Shown: positions 22,667 to 35,603 of the stretch, in pieces | Layout of the letters: every line of letters starts with the position of its first letter | Numbering within the stretch: position 1 is the first letter of the stretch | NCBI RefSeq assembly: GCF_025118155.1 | Contig: NW_026251395.1 | Coordinates: 434,001-498,000 of the forward strand | Direction: 5' to 3' | Length of the DNA: 64,000 bases | Source of the DNA: Cokeromyces recurvatus | Taxonomy: Eukaryota; Mucoromycota; Mucoromycetes; Mucorales; Mucoraceae | Position numbers and translations under genes: made by a program | Notes under the pieces: generated by a model | What the model was told of the DNA's origin: nothing | The model's input: only the letters and a program-made list of their open reading frames with translations | Database searches by the model: none

Positions 22667-22699
<33 letters not shown>

Positions 22700-23168
22700 T
22701 TCTTTTTCCTTCTGCTATTCTCGATTATATGTACCATCTGCGTTTTGAATTTATTTAATAGTTAAAATAATCAAGTACTTTATATTATTCAATTGTATTT
22801 TGATATCATCTAAATAGTTAACATATAAAGAAAGTTACAAAAAAACAGTTTAATCACAAGATAGTAAAAAAGATGTGTAACTATTGCAAGCACAATTCGG
22901 AAAATACCATTTCCATAACATGTTCGCACACACACACGCACACACATACACATACACATACACATACACACGCACATACATAAACACATACTATAAATGA
23001 TCTTCTTCTCTAATGAAATAGTAGTAAAGATGAAATGTATCCCATATAAAGATTGTTGGCAGAAAAAAGAATTCTTAATTTTTTATACCTTTTTTTTTTC
23101 TTTTTCTTTTTCTTTCTCTCCTATTCTTTATTCTTCTTTTTCTTATTAATAAATAAAGCAAATATACA
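21066..23168. other. 2.1-kb gene-poor region upstream of the RhoGEF gene
   Basis: Includes a T-run of 38 at 21165-21202 within a longer T/C tract, a TA/GT microsatellite near 22666-22700, and a CA/TACACA microsatellite at about 22926-22985. The final 100 bases are pyrimidine-rich (about 23087-23146) and lead to the RhoGEF start. No exon or RNA gene was recognised. Confidence 0.4.
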
Positions 23169-23761
23169 ATGAGTTCTTCTATGACTAATAATTATAATGA
23201 AAGTAATTTATGGCGACAAGCGTCTATTGTATCAGCAAATAGTTATTCCAGCAGTAGTGGAAGAGATAATAGTTTTGATTATTCAGAAAAAGAATATTCC
23301 TTGGATTTTATAACACCTAAATCAGATAATTATTATCAATTGATTGATGATTTGGCTATTATTGACGAGATTTATCAAACATACAATGATGAAGTAGAAT
23401 CAGAACCTTATGGTACCTTTAATATCTATTTTAGCTCGAATATATCTTTTGTAAACAATTGCATTTTTTTTTTTTTTTTGTAGAAAGACAAGTGGCAGAT
23501 GCGGCAAGGAATGTAGCACATAAATTAAATACAGTTTCTCAAATATGTCAGACAGAAGAAGAATATATTATGGATCTCGAATTTTTTTTATTTTATTACA
23601 TGGAACCAATGGAAAGATGGATTCAAGAGACTAATAATGCTGATATATTCCAAAAATATCCTACTTTTTGTTTCAAAAATGCTTTAATCGATTTATTTGA
23701 AATATCAAAAGAATTAACCAGAGCACATAAATCATTTCATAAAAGTATACAAGAAAGGTAC

Positions 23762-23796
<35 letters not shown>

Positions 23797-25145
23797 TTAT
23801 TGATTTATTTTTTTTTTTTTTTTATAGATTCAAGATGTGGGGTCCAACACAATTCATATCCGATTTATTTACCAATTTTGTAAGAGAGATTACATGTCAA
23901 TATGTATAAAAACATATATATTTTTTTTTTCTCTTTTACTTACACGAATCATTATTAGTATGAAAAATCAATTATATATGAAAAATATTTAAATAATTTC
24001 CCAGATGTAATCGTTACAATAGATACTCTTTACAGAAGATCATCAGGGTTTCCTAAATTTATAGAAGTAATATATTTTTATATACAGATATATATATATA
24101 TATTAATAGTGTGTGTGTGTGACATGTCTGTATTTACATGTTCCTATAATAGCATTGTGTTTCCCGAGCAAATATACCAAATACGAAAGATTTTCTATTC
24201 TATCTAAAAAATCCTATTCTTCGGCTCTCTGCATATACATCTTTTGTATCGCAATTATCGACTGCAACAGAATTATCACATCCCGATTATCGGGCTTTAA
24301 TGGGAGTAAAAGAAAAGTTTGAACAACGTAACTTCCAATGGGAAGATGTGTAAGTATATAAATATATGAATATGCATATGTATATGTATATATAATAAGA
24401 AGCTTCCCTCCCCACCCCACCCCCAATCCAGACCACCCTCTTACATAATGTATATAATATATATATAACTAGAATAAAAGACCGTTTATCACACATTCGA
24501 GCCTTGGAAGCATTTCAAACAATACAAGATAATCCTGCAGCAGTAACAGCAACTCGAAGGCTAATTATCAATGGTCCTTTAACTAAAATTGATATCTCTA
24601 ATCCTCACTGTCTAAACGATATTCGCACTTATTTTTTATATAATGATCTCTTCTTCTTTTGTCAAAAAATGAAACAAAATAATAATAATAATCATAATCA
24701 TAATAACAGGTCAACTAATAGCAAAAAAAAATTAATATACAAAGGAACAATTAATTTGAGAAATGCAGAAATCATGCCTCTATCAGCCAAATATATCGCC
24801 AAAATGACAGAAGTGAAAAAATCATCGTTATCTTCTTTTAGTTCTTTCATGTCACGTAATAAGTCTCCAATCATCGATCCACGACAACAGTCGCCGTCTT
24901 CTTCTTTTTCTTCTTCCGAAGATCAGGCGTCCATTTTTGGGTTCGAGATGCATATCTCGAATGATATCGCTTCAGAGGTCATGTTCACTTCTCTTCGAGG
25001 CGAAGGTCTTTCTTTTGCCTCAGGAAATGGTACTGGTGATGGTAATAAACGTCTCTTTATTATGCGAACTCAAACTGAAGCTGAACAAAATGCTTGGATC
25101 ACTTTTTTACGCCAAATAAGTAAACACATATCACAGAAGAAATAG
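23169..25145 (+). CDS. Rho guanine nucleotide exchange factor (DH-PH)
   Basis: Six exons (23169-23412, 23484-23757, 23828-23879, 23959-24066, 24153-24349, 24473-25145), all in phase, encode 515 residues. A Ser-rich N-terminus of about 80 residues precedes a DH domain (about 90-300). It opens with TVSQICQTEEEYIMDLEFF and includes a late helix FLFYLKNPILRLSAYTSFVSQL at the place where the family usually has its conserved PVQR segment. A PH domain follows (about 310-510), opening RLIINGPLTKID and ending with the typical helix AEQNAWITFLRQI; it has an Asn/His-rich insertion. Such proteins load GTP onto Rho/Cdc42 GTPases at membranes to steer polarity and the actin network. Convergent with NFS1. 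Confidence 0.88.
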
Positions 25146-25354
25146 GGTTCTTTTCTTATTATTCCTGCCTACCTTATTCATTGTAAATTTATATTTATTA
25201 AATACTTTTATTATTATTATTATTATTATAGTAAGAACCAGTCTAAGGATAATGATTATGTAATAATAACAATAAATAATTATTATACTTATTTGGCTTT
25301 ATTTACTTTATTTCCTATATATATCTTATTTGTGTACTCTAATTGTACAAAATA

Positions 25355-27284
25355 TTAGTGCTGAGCCCATTGAATAGATTTAAGATCAATGCCTTCTTGG
25401 ACCTATAAAATAGCATGTCAACATACACATATACATATACATATATATTTTTAATAAACTTACCATTTCCCATAAAGGAGACATTTCTCTTAACTTGCCT
25501 ACATGTTGAGCTACCTTTTTGATAACAAAATCAATTTCTTCATCTGTAGTAAATCTACCAATACCGAAACGAATTGAACTATGAGCCATTTCATCATCTG
25601 CACCTAAAGCACGCAACACATAGGATGGTTCGAGTGATGCAGATGTACATGCAGAACCTGATGATAATGCAATATCTTTTAATGCCATTAATAATGATTC
25701 TCCTTCAACATATGCAAATGATAGATTAACACATCCTGGATAATTATGTTCAGGATCACCATTACGATGCACTTCTTCAACTTGAGATTGAATACCTTCA
25801 ATCAAACGCTTTGAAAGTCTTGAGATTCTAGCATGATCATACTATTTGAAGTGTTAGTAGCTAAATTTAAATAATCTTAAATGATCCTCAGAACCCCTGC
25901 ACATGGCTCATTATGAAAACCTTACTATCTACCTTTTTTTTTTTTCTGTTAAGAGAAAAAAAAAGGGGAGGTAGACTTGGTTGCAAGCAACCAAAACGTA
26001 ACTATTCACTCCCTTTCTTGTAAGGCCTTTGGAAGGCATTTTCATCATCGGATCAATATAAATATATATATAATAGTTTACCTCCATTTCTTCTTTAGCA
26101 ATTCTACAAGCTTCACCAAAACCTACAACTAATGGGTGAGGTACTGTACCGCTTCTTAAGCCTCTTTCTTGTCCACCACCACTTTGTACAGCTTCCAGAC
26201 GAACTCTTGGTCGTCTACGCACATAAACAGCACCAATACCCTTTGGACCATAAATTTTGTGACCCGAAATACTCATCAGATCGATGTTCATTGCATTCAC
26301 ATCTAATGGGATTTTGCCTACTGCTTGCGCAGCATCTGTATGGAAAAAGATCTTTTTTGATCGACATAATTTACCAATCTCTTCTATAGGTTGAATTACA
26401 CCAATTTCATTATTCACTGTCATGATGGAGACAACAGCTGTATCAGGTCGCATCGCTTCTTCCAACTGCTTCAAGTCAATACGACCATTGGATTGAACTG
26501 GAAGATAGGTTACATCAAATCCTTCTTCCTGTAACATTCTACATGATTCTAATACACATTTATGTTCCTACATAAAAAAAAAAAATGTATATTAGTAATA
26601 CATCACTTTTTTCTTTTATTGTTTTGCGACTTACGATTTGTGTTGTGATAATATGCTTCTTTTTGTTTTTATAGAATCTTGCAACACCTTTTATACTAAT
26701 ATTATTTGATTCTGTAGCGCCTGAAGTAAAGATAATTTCTTTGGGGTCAGCATTGATTAATTTTGCAACATGCTAAAAGAATTGTATTATTAATATAATA
26801 AATTTAATTTTTTTTTTTTGTCATCTAATTTACCTCACGAGCAAGCTCAACAGCTTTCTCAGTCTCCCAACCGTATGGATGAGTTCTAGAATGAGGATTA
26901 CCGTATAATTCAGTCATATAAGGAAGCATGGCATCTAAAACTCTAGGGTCGGTAGGACTTGTTGCTTGCATGTCAAGATAGATAGGCCTGTCATACCCCT
27001 TGACAACTTTTGATTCAAATCCCAAAGAATCTTTTTTTTAAAAAGAAAAAAAATAGTAAAACAAAACAAACACATTGTCAATATACATGTGTAATTATCC
27101 TCTTTTTTTTTTTGCAAATTATATTCTTACCAAGAGTAGGTTTGAGGGTTTCTGTGGTTGTTGTTTCTTGCTGTTGCTTTACATTGATAGAAAACAATCG
27201 ACTTGAAATGGGTAAAGTTGTTTTATATAAAGGTTCTGCTATAAAAGATCTTGTTAAAGAACGTTGAAATGCTTTTCTTAACAT
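25355..27284 (-). CDS. NFS1: Mitochondrial cysteine desulfurase
   Basis: A multi-exon gene encoding the class V aminotransferase that removes sulfur from cysteine for Fe-S cluster assembly in mitochondria. The N-terminus [14 protein letters not shown] is a basic amphipathic targeting peptide. The mature part opens [18 protein letters not shown], with [10 protein letters not shown], then [10 protein letters not shown], the PLP-lysine motif [26 protein letters not shown], and the mobile loop [21 protein letters not shown] bearing the catalytic Cys. The last exon is short and ends IQWAQH. First exon 27284-27131; second starts 27030. Length and all motifs match the eukaryotic family. Convergent with the RhoGEF gene, 209 bases apart. 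Confidence 0.96.
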
Positions 27285-27942
27285 AGTGTCCAGTCTTCTT
27301 CTTTTTTTGTATTAATAAATAAATAAAAAGAAAAAAGAAACATATACACAGCTCGGAAAATGAAAAAATAAAATAAAAAAAAAAAAAAAAAAAAGATGCT
27401 GTGCCAATTTTTAGTTGGACCACTAATAATGGTAAATCAGATTCATTTTTTGGAAAATGTTATACAGACTTTTAATCAACTTTATATGTATTTTATCAAT
27501 ATATCTTACATACTATTGAATAAATGAAAAAAAAATAAAATAAAAATAAAGCTCGTATCGATGTAATTATTACAATCGATTTTACACAATTAAAAAAAAA
27601 AAAGGAAAGCTATCTTTTATTACTATTGTCTCCTTGAAAGCCTATATATAAAAAAAAAAGACCAATAAAATAAATTATTAGTAATTATTGAAACATAAAA
27701 GAAGCGGGGAAAAAAGGAGATATTATAAAATCGTTGTAGCCATTTTACTACAAACAAATCGGAAATTGATATTCAAATGTTTCAAATAAATCTGATAAGT
27801 TAATCATCATTATCATGTAGCAATTTTTTTTTTCTTATTCTTTTCTACCATGCAATAGAATATAAAGTATTCTATAAATGTCCTCATAGTTGTAGACACA
27901 AGAAAAAAAAATGATAAAGTGAAAGCACTCATGTTTACTATA

Positions 27943-28023
<81 letters not shown>

Positions 28024-28084
28024 GCTTATTAATAATAAAAAGAGGCATCATTTATATAGTTTAGTTTAGTTATAGTTAATAAAT
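27285..28084. other. Intergenic region with a 75-T tract
   Basis: Lies between the NFS1 start and the stop of the zinc-finger gene. It contains A-runs near 27368-27394 and an unbroken run of T at 27945-28019. At about 27395-27426 there is a sequence whose reverse complement begins TAGTGGTCCAACTAAAAATT, which resembles a Tc1-like end, but no partner was found. Confidence 0.4.
27945..28019. repeat. 75-base poly(T) tract
   Basis: Seventy-five consecutive T on the plus strand, the longest homopolymer in the window. It lies 65 bases past the stop codon of the minus-strand zinc-finger gene, where it reads as poly(A) in the gene's sense. Confidence 0.9.
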
Positions 28085-30153
28085 TCAATTGTAGCTGTGG
28101 TGCATTTGTTGTGATGGTAATAAATATAAGTCATAAGACGGTTGTTGTTGACTATTATGAAAGACAAAAGAAGATTCTGAGGGAATAATGCAGGTGTTGT
28201 TATAGGCAGTACCAGCTGCAAATGTTTGTTGTTGTTGTTGTTGTTGTCGCCCAATCAAATTTGTTGTTCCGTTATATAAATGATTAGGTGAAATGTGTTG
28301 TATATCTCCTCGCATGACAGGTGTAATAAAATTGGGTACAAAAATCTCTTGGGACGATACCTGCAAGTCATGATTATTCTGTTGATAGATAGGATGACGA
28401 TCGTCTAGTTGCCGTTGCTTAGAATGAATAGGCAGAGAAGAATTGGGATCGATGATATTCACTTTTTCTGGTATCATTGTAGCAATGTGTAAGGGATCAT
28501 TCGATAATGACGAACCTGCGTTCTTTATGAATTCTTTAGTAGTATTTGATGATGATGATGATGGGTGTGATTTTGCATGCTTACGAAGTGATCTCGAATG
28601 AAAATAAGCTTTATTACAATTTTCAATCGGACATGTATAAGGTCGAGTATTTGAATGAGTCTTGATATGAGTATTTAAAGAATCTAACCTCGAGAATTTT
28701 TTATCACAGTCTTCAACATGACATTCAAAAGGTTTCTCACCCGTGTGAGTTCGCATATGATTTTGCATTTTATGTCGTTTTATAAATGGTTTATTTTTTC
28801 TAGGACAAGAAGACCATTCACAATAATAAGCAGCCTATTTACAAGAGTTAATGGTATGTAAGAAAAAGAATTTATATGAGAAGGCTCTGTTCTTTATTAT
28901 TATTATTCAAATATCAATACCTTTCCACTTCCTATGTGAATATCTTTTATATGAGTTATAAGTTGATTTAAGGTTGTTGAAGTAAAGTAACAGCCTATCC
29001 AACGACATAGATAAGTTTCTTCTTCATCTGACCCATCAGACTGAGTAGTATTACATCCTAAGATAGTAGTAGGTGATTTTAACTTATCTCCTAATATACA
29101 CAAGACCCAATATTAAAATAAGTTATATGACGAAAAAAAAACATGAATAACAATGAATAATATACCAGCTAATTTATTTAATGCTAATTGTTTTTCTCTT
29201 TCTAATTCAACTACACGCTGAATAAGCTCTTCCTTAGATAATTGAAAAAATGAATAGTCTTGTAAAGCTGCTTCTTCTTTCAATGAGAATGTGCCATTCA
29301 AAGACTGTCCCCCCTCTTTCGTCTTTTGACTTGCAGAGTTCCAGTCCTCATCAGAGTGAGGAAAACAAACTGTATTACAATGACTACTATTGCTACTATT
29401 TGACAAATCACACATACTTGAAGCACTCTCTTCTCTTGAATTATTTAAATCGACTTGATATTCTTCCTGACTTTGCATAGGAAAATCCTATAAACATACT
29501 ATGTTTATATCTATTTATATATGGTTGTATATATATATATATTTTTCCCTCTTCAATACCTCTTGAATATCTTTTATATCCTGTTTATAAAAATCTATCT
29601 TATTCTGAGGCCAACAAGATTCGATAGGATGATCAATACTAAATACATGTTGTTGGTATGTGTCCTTATGATTCCATTCAATAGTTGTCATTGAAGAACG
29701 TAATGGTTCGGCATTCGTCATAGCTTGTGCTACTGTATTTTCTAATGATGAAAGAAGATCGATTGTGTTTGTTGTCATAGTCATGTCGGAAACCGGATGA
29801 ATATCGGGACTATGAATTTCGATTATCGATGAAGCTTCAGATAAAGATAAGCCTTCTTTATTGTTGCATACAGTTTGACTGTGTAAGTTTGTAGTAGTAT
29901 AATCAATTGGCATAGTATGTCCTAACTCATTTTTATATGAATATGATTGTAATATTTTATTAATATTATTTTTTTTTTCATTACCTAAAGTCATTGTGTT
30001 ATTATAAGAAAGTGATGGCTCTAATAAAGTATCAGATAGATAGAAACAGTCTTCAGGAAAATAGATAAGATGAGAATGATGGATACATGAAGAGTTTTGC
30101 TGTTCTTGGTTTTCATAGCAGCATTGCATTATTTCTGTATTTTGGTATTCCAT
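28085..30153 (-). CDS. C2H2 zinc-finger transcription factor (GLI/ZIC-type finger layout)
   Basis: A multi-exon gene for about 615 residues. The N-terminal 300 residues are Ser/Asn-rich without known domains but include a predicted helix SKEELIQRVVELEREKQLALN. Four or five C2H2 fingers follow: a first atypical finger YLCRWIGCYF-H-H, a second YYCEWSSCPR with the wide Cys spacing seen in GLI/ZIC proteins, then HTGEKPFECHVEDCDKKFSR, RPYTCPIENCNKAYFHSRS and a closing H-K-H. The C-terminus is Gln- and Ser-rich, with repeated Gln near residue 560. It should be a sequence-specific nuclear regulator; the target is unknown. A 75-base poly(A) in sense orientation lies just downstream. Confidence 0.88.
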
Positions 30154-31592
30154 CTTTTAATTGTATATAATTTAGAGTGATGCGCGTTTATATGACTATA
30201 AATACAAGATACGCACACGCACACACCCTCTTACTCTCTGTCTCTCTCTTTTATTTATATGTATGTGTGTGTGTGTGTGTATATATTGAGAGAGAGAGAG
30301 TGGGTGGGTAATAAACAAATAGTGAAATCGTCTTTATGCTTGAGAAAAAGGATTATTGGCTTTTGATGTTGTTTGATATCTCGGAGGGTCAATGTAGTTG
30401 ATTCTGATTATACTATTTTGGATAAAATTGATTTATATATCTTTGTTTGTAAATATGCAATGCAACTTTAAAATAAAAAAAAAAAAAAAAGGAAAAAAAA
30501 AAGAAGGGATAGAGAGAGAGAGAGAGAATCTAGTCTTATTAAGCGGCTAATAGCATCTATATTATTGGGACGGGCTTATAACTATGATAGTTTAAACAAC
30601 TTTTTTTTTTTTGTCATATACACGTAGTATAACTACTAAACTAAATGTAATAATATATGTTGTGCATACGTTTTTATACACACATGAAAAAAAAAAAAGT
30701 TACGTGATACAGCAAAAAGTTTACACAAAAGTATAACTAATCTAATTCCCTTCAAAAAGAAGAAAATAAATAAATAAATAAAAAGGCGTTCTACCTTAAA
30801 GACATACATAAAGTATATACATATCTATTATAATAAGGATTTATCTATTCTTTGTCATATTTTAGAACATCAAATCATCCAATGTTACTTGATTATATTA
30901 GATAGTACAGCTGTATTATTATAAAATATTTTCACATGTGTATGACAGTAGCAGATAATAATAGTATGAAATAAATGCCCAAAAGGCAATCAAACATAAA
31001 AGATATTCTCTCGGTAACAAGTGATGATATTTGAAAGAAGAAGGGATAATATCCTTGAAGTAATTCCCCTCCCCCTCTTTTCTTTTTTATATATATATAA
31101 CTCATACGCGTATATTCATTATCTTTTTTATTTAGTCTTTTTTTTTAGTTTCTAAAATTTAACCGAAAGTTTGACTAAAATACGTATATATTATAATACT
31201 TGCTATAGGAACTAAATATACAGAAACAAACAAAAGAAAAAAAAAAAGGGAAGGGGAGGGTATTGTTATAGCAGAGAAACTTGATTTTGTCAGGAGGATA
31301 TACTACTTTTCTACTTATTAAAAACAATTAGCTCTAATTCTTTACTTATTCTCGATCCTATCTAAAAGAGACAATCCATCGTTTTTTCTTGTCATGTATA
31401 ACTATTCGGATTCATTCATTTGATTTGTACCGAATACTATTTTAATATCACTTTATATGTTAAAGAATAGTATATAATACTTGTATTGCTTTCATATTAT
31501 ACACACACACATATATATATATAAGCTTCTTTATCAGTCTATCTATCTTTATGTATCTTTTTCCATAATTTACTAATTAAATTAACAATCTT

Positions 31593-31628
<36 letters not shown>

Positions 31629-31817
31629 TACAAATCATTGAATGCAGTAATTTAACTTGCTTATACATGTATGGATTGGCTTGTTTGTATATGTACATTT
31701 TTTTTTTTTTAAAAAAAAAGCTTTCGTATAATTTCAAATCATTATATTTAGAATATGTATATACACATATATTTATAAATAAACAACTCCCCTCCCATCC
31801 CCCTTTTTTTTATAATT
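30154..31817. other. 1.7-kb intergenic region
   Basis: Between the zinc-finger gene start and the ATP3 stop. It has GT and GA microsatellites (about 30263-30299 and 30510-30527), several A-runs, and a 32-base A tract at 31594-31625. No coding sequence was recognised. It probably holds the zinc-finger gene promoter. Confidence 0.4.
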
Positions 31818-32991
31818 TTAAAGAGCAGAAGCACCAGTAATGATATCAATTAATTCATTCGTAATCACCGCTTGACGACCACGGTTGAAAGTCATGGTCA
31901 GCTTTTGGATCATTTCACCTGCATTCTTAGTAGCATTTTCCATAGCAGCACGTTTAGCACACATCTCAGCAGCATGACCTTCAACCATAGCCCAATAAAG
32001 GGTATTGGCAAAAGCAAATTCTTGAAGGTTAGCAAGGACATCGTCTTCGATTTCATAAACAGCAAAGTTAGGGGAGGCCTTGAAAGAAGATTCAGAATAG
32101 ACGGGAAGGATATTGGCTTCATAAGAAACAACAGAATTGAATTTGTTATATACAATATGGGCCGTATCGAATTCAGTTTCGGAAGATTTAATAATATCAA
32201 CAATAGATGAAGCTTCTTCAAAAGTAGGAACGTCCTTACCAATTTGATTAAAAGTAAGGGCAATGTTCTTACGGAGAATACGACCCAATTGTGCCTTAGG
32301 CTTATCACCAAGAACAATAAGATTTGATTCAGGCTGTTCAGCTATAGCCCTACGGGTAGCCTTGGAAACACTAGAGTGAATACCACCGCAAAGACCACGA
32401 TCAGAAGATGAAGCAATGTAAAGAGTTTTACCTGCTTCAGTAGCCTTAGTCTCAGCATTTGTGAAAAGAGCTATAATAAAAATGAATATATACGAGTTAT
32501 TCAGTTTTTTTTTCCTTAATAATTCTCTGTCTTTTCTCCTTTCGTTTCACCCCCTTTTCTTTTTCTCTTTATCTTTCTTTTTTTAATTTTCTAATATTTA
32601 CAGTTGGAAGCTTCACCAAAAACACGAGCAGATTCCATACTACGTTGAGCTTTGCTGACTTTAGTAGAAGCAATCATCTTCATGGACTTGGTAATCTTTT
32701 CAATATTTTGAACAGACTTTAAACGTTGTTGAACTATATATATTTTATAGGAGAGCAAGGTTAGAAAGCTAATCCAATTTCAAAAATCATATTCTAATCG
32801 TATGTTTGTTCTTACTTTCTTTAAGAGTGGCCATGTTACGGACCTGAACACTAATGGTCATTGTTGTTAAATAATCATTTTTGAACTAATTCTTCCCCTC
32901 CCCCTTTATATATATATATATATATATTATTTGTTTACCTCATAGGTGTCTTACAGGTTTGAACGGCATTACGAGCTACAATGTTCAACAT
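31818..32991 (-). CDS. ATP3: ATP synthase F1 gamma subunit, mitochondrial
   Basis: Multi-exon gene encoding about 300 residues. The gamma subunit is the rotor shaft of F1F0 ATP synthase in the mitochondrial matrix. The first exon (32991-32939) encodes a targeting peptide starting MLNIVARNAVQTC; exon 2 is 32850-32816 and gives NMATLKE. The coiled N-terminal helix ATLKEIQQRLKSVQNIEKIT is followed by MIASTKVSKAQ, SSSDRGLCGGIHSSV, and the C-terminal helix EMIQKLTMTFNRGRQAVITN, all hallmark segments. Third codon positions are less AT-rich than in neighbours, as expected for a strongly expressed gene. Its start faces COX20 across 412 bases. Confidence 0.96.
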
Positions 32992-33305
32992 GATTTATTT
33001 CGAAATGGTTGCAAAATATGAAAAAAAAGGGATAGAATTAAACTCATCCTTATTATCCTTTTCCCCAATAAAAAATTAGCTTTTTTTTTTTTTTGCCTGG
33101 GTCAATAATACCACCTCCACTTTTTATTTTATTTTATTTTTGAAAAAATAATAATGATAAAAAAAAAAAAAAAAAAAATGCCGATAAAAAAAATTGTGCC
33201 CTGAAAGTCTTTCTCTAGACATACTGAGGCGGGGGAGGAGAGGAGGGGCCGTGGTCGCATTATTGATGTCATTCGAAGCCTTTTAAACTCCATTTTTTTT
33301 TCAAG

Positions 33306-33341
<36 letters not shown>

Positions 33342-33403
33342 ATGCTGGTCAAAATAGGTGTATACCTTTAATGTATATATTTTTTGAATTACTTTAATAC
33401 ATA
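32992..33403. promoter_or_regulatory. Shared intergenic region of the ATP3/COX20 head-to-head pair
   Basis: 412 bases separate the two divergent start codons. The region contains long A/T runs (33082-33094, 33160-33178, 33309-33340) and a GC-rich island around 33229-33255 (GGCGGGGGAGGAGAGGAGGG), rare in this AT-rich window. It may act as a common promoter for two genes of oxidative phosphorylation; no transcription start was identified. Confidence 0.45.
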
Positions 33404-33979
33404 ATGTCTACATCAGAAGAAGATTCCCCTAAATTTATGGATGCCTTAAAGGTAAAATAATACAGATTGACTAAAAAAAAAATTTTTTTTCTTGACATGA
33501 ACATAATTATTCCCTTTTTTTTAATAATAATAATAATAATAAAAGACTATAAAACTTGAAGACTTTAAAGAGGTAAACAAAATCCCCTGTGCTCGTAACG
33601 CTTTATTGTATGGTATTGGTGAGTAAACATTCAATGGATAAAAAAAAAAAAGAAAAAGAAAAAGAAAGAAAGAGTCGAGACATATTGATATAGATAAAAA
33701 ATAGTGGCCGGTGTGACTATGGGTGCAATTCGTTTTGCTTTAAAACGAAAAGTCCCTACTTCTGCTAATTGGGCAGTAGGTACCTTTTGTGGTGTCTCAG
33801 CCGTTTCCTTTGAAGGATGTCAGATGGAAAGACAGCAAAAATTAGAAAAATTAAAACTTATAGTAAAAGCTACCAATTCTAAAGGAGAGGATACTAAAAA
33901 ATTAATTGTAACAGAGAAGGGTAAAAATGGTGCCTTTGGTGTAGTTATTGAAACGCCAACTGATAACAAAAGCCAGTAA
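33404..33979 (+). CDS. COX20: Cytochrome c oxidase assembly protein COX20
   Basis: Three exons (33404-33451, 33546-33618, 33705-33979), in phase, encode 131 residues. The family marker is IPCARNALLYGI followed by a first membrane helix (AGVTMGAIRFAL), a short loop with RKVPTSANW, and a second helix AVGTFCGVSAVSFEGCQMER. COX20 (FAM36A in animals) is an inner-membrane chaperone of newly made Cox2. The hydrophilic C-terminal extension of about 45 residues is Lys-rich and not conserved. Its start faces ATP3. Confidence 0.9.
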
Positions 33980-34209
33980 ATAAATAAAGGAATGTATAAA
34001 TACATGACTATAGATATTATATGACTATAGACATTATATGTATACACACACACACACACACATAAATATATTTATTTATATATATCATATTTATTCACAA
34101 AAAGAAAGAAAAGGAGAAAACATATATTTATATGCGTATATAGAAAAGCAAGAGTAAATATAAATATATAAATATTTATAAATATATCTGTACATACGCT
34201 CATATATGA

Positions 34210-35429
34210 TTATTGAGTTTTGATTTTTTGATTTAAACCAAAATAATGAACACGATAATTTAGTTGATGTTTGATAGATTCAATATAAGTATTGATATAT
34301 GAAACAATACTTTGAAGAGGAATCATAATACGGCCTGCAATATGTTTAAATTTATCGACAGTACTAATATCATTACGTAAAAATTCATTTCCAATTTCTC
34401 CAAGTTGTTGATAAACTAATTCTAAAACCTGTTCTAATTTTTGCTTCAACCAGTAAGGAGCTTGTGAGGATTGAGATTTAAGACTGCCTAATTGATTATA
34501 AAGTTTTAAAATAACCTGGGTGAAAAAGAGGGTTGTTTGATGAACATAGACAGTAACGGAGACAGGCAATCGATCTGCAGCAGCAGTACCATATACGTTC
34601 ATACTTTGAATGATAGTATCCTTGAAGAATATAAGTTGTTCAAGTATTTTCTTGATATACGAATTATTTTCAGCCATCTTTATCATTTCCTCACGCGTTT
34701 TAGGAGATGAATGACTGACTCTTTGGCCAATACGATGAGTTGCTTTACCCATTACATTGAAAGCTCTCTTAATTTGATTCTCATCAACATCATCTTGATG
34801 ATGATGATGATGTTGATGATCGCCAACAGGATTTTCATTATTCACTTCATTCTCTAAAGGAAGATAGACATCGACGGCATTTTCAAAGCTATCAACAACC
34901 AAACCAAGTCTTTTACTTGCTCCTTGGGTTACAACATGAGCAGGATGTGCTACAGTTTGAAGAGTAGAATAGATACCGACTTTTAAATCAATCATAGGTT
35001 GCTTGACAAAGGCATACATGATTTCAGAACTTGGCTGAGTAAGGATAGGTACTTTCTCTTGAATTACATCCAAAGAACGACAACCAAAATCATCTGCTAT
35101 TTTAACATAATCCTGAAGATATTTTGGTGGTTGTGTCATGCTCATAGCATGCTTTGCAGTAGATAAAGCCAATCTACCAATGAATGTCATATTGGCCATA
35201 TTTTGTGCATCTTTTATAATTGGAATAGATGAAACACGTTGAAAAAAATGACTTCCTGATGTTGTTTCGTTCATGGATACTATATTAAAGGGTTTAAACA
35301 AAGAAAGGAAGGAAGGAAAAAAAGGAAGTAAATTAGCACAAGTATGTAAATACAAATATAAATGCGAAAAAAAAAAGTTTTACATCATCACTTTATTATT
35401 ATTATTACCGTTGATGCTATTAGCCCCTT

Positions 35430-35481
<52 letters not shown>

Positions 35482-35603
35482 ACATATACGTATACACAAT
35501 CTCTCTTTCTCTAGCCCCTCTTAAAATAACCTCTATCATTTCTCTCTTTCACTTTTCACATACCATTTTCTGTTTGTAAACGTTCATTTGTTACTCTATC
35601 CAT
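34210..35603 (-). CDS. Perilipin-family lipid-droplet protein
   Basis: Two exons (35603-35564 and 35279-34210), in phase, encode 369 residues. Perilipins coat lipid droplets and control access of lipases. The conserved part begins FFQRVSSIPIIKDAQNMA and continues with DDFGCRSLDVIQEKVPILTQ and DLKVGIYSTLQTVAHP, typical of the PAT-like N-terminal region in fungi. Amphipathic helices follow through the C-terminal half (for example QLIFFKDTIIQSMNVYG). A His/Asp-rich insertion (DHQHHHHHQDDVDEN) lies near the middle. The 284-base intron carries a CA repeat at 35430-35476. Confidence 0.85.
35430..35476. repeat. CA microsatellite in perilipin intron
   Basis: An almost perfect CA repeat of about 23 units within the only intron of the perilipin gene. 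Confidence 0.9.

Noticed and set aside
27395..27426. Sequence resembling a Tc1-like terminal repeat next to an A-run
   Set aside because: No inverted partner, target duplication or transposase nearby, so a mobile element cannot be supported.
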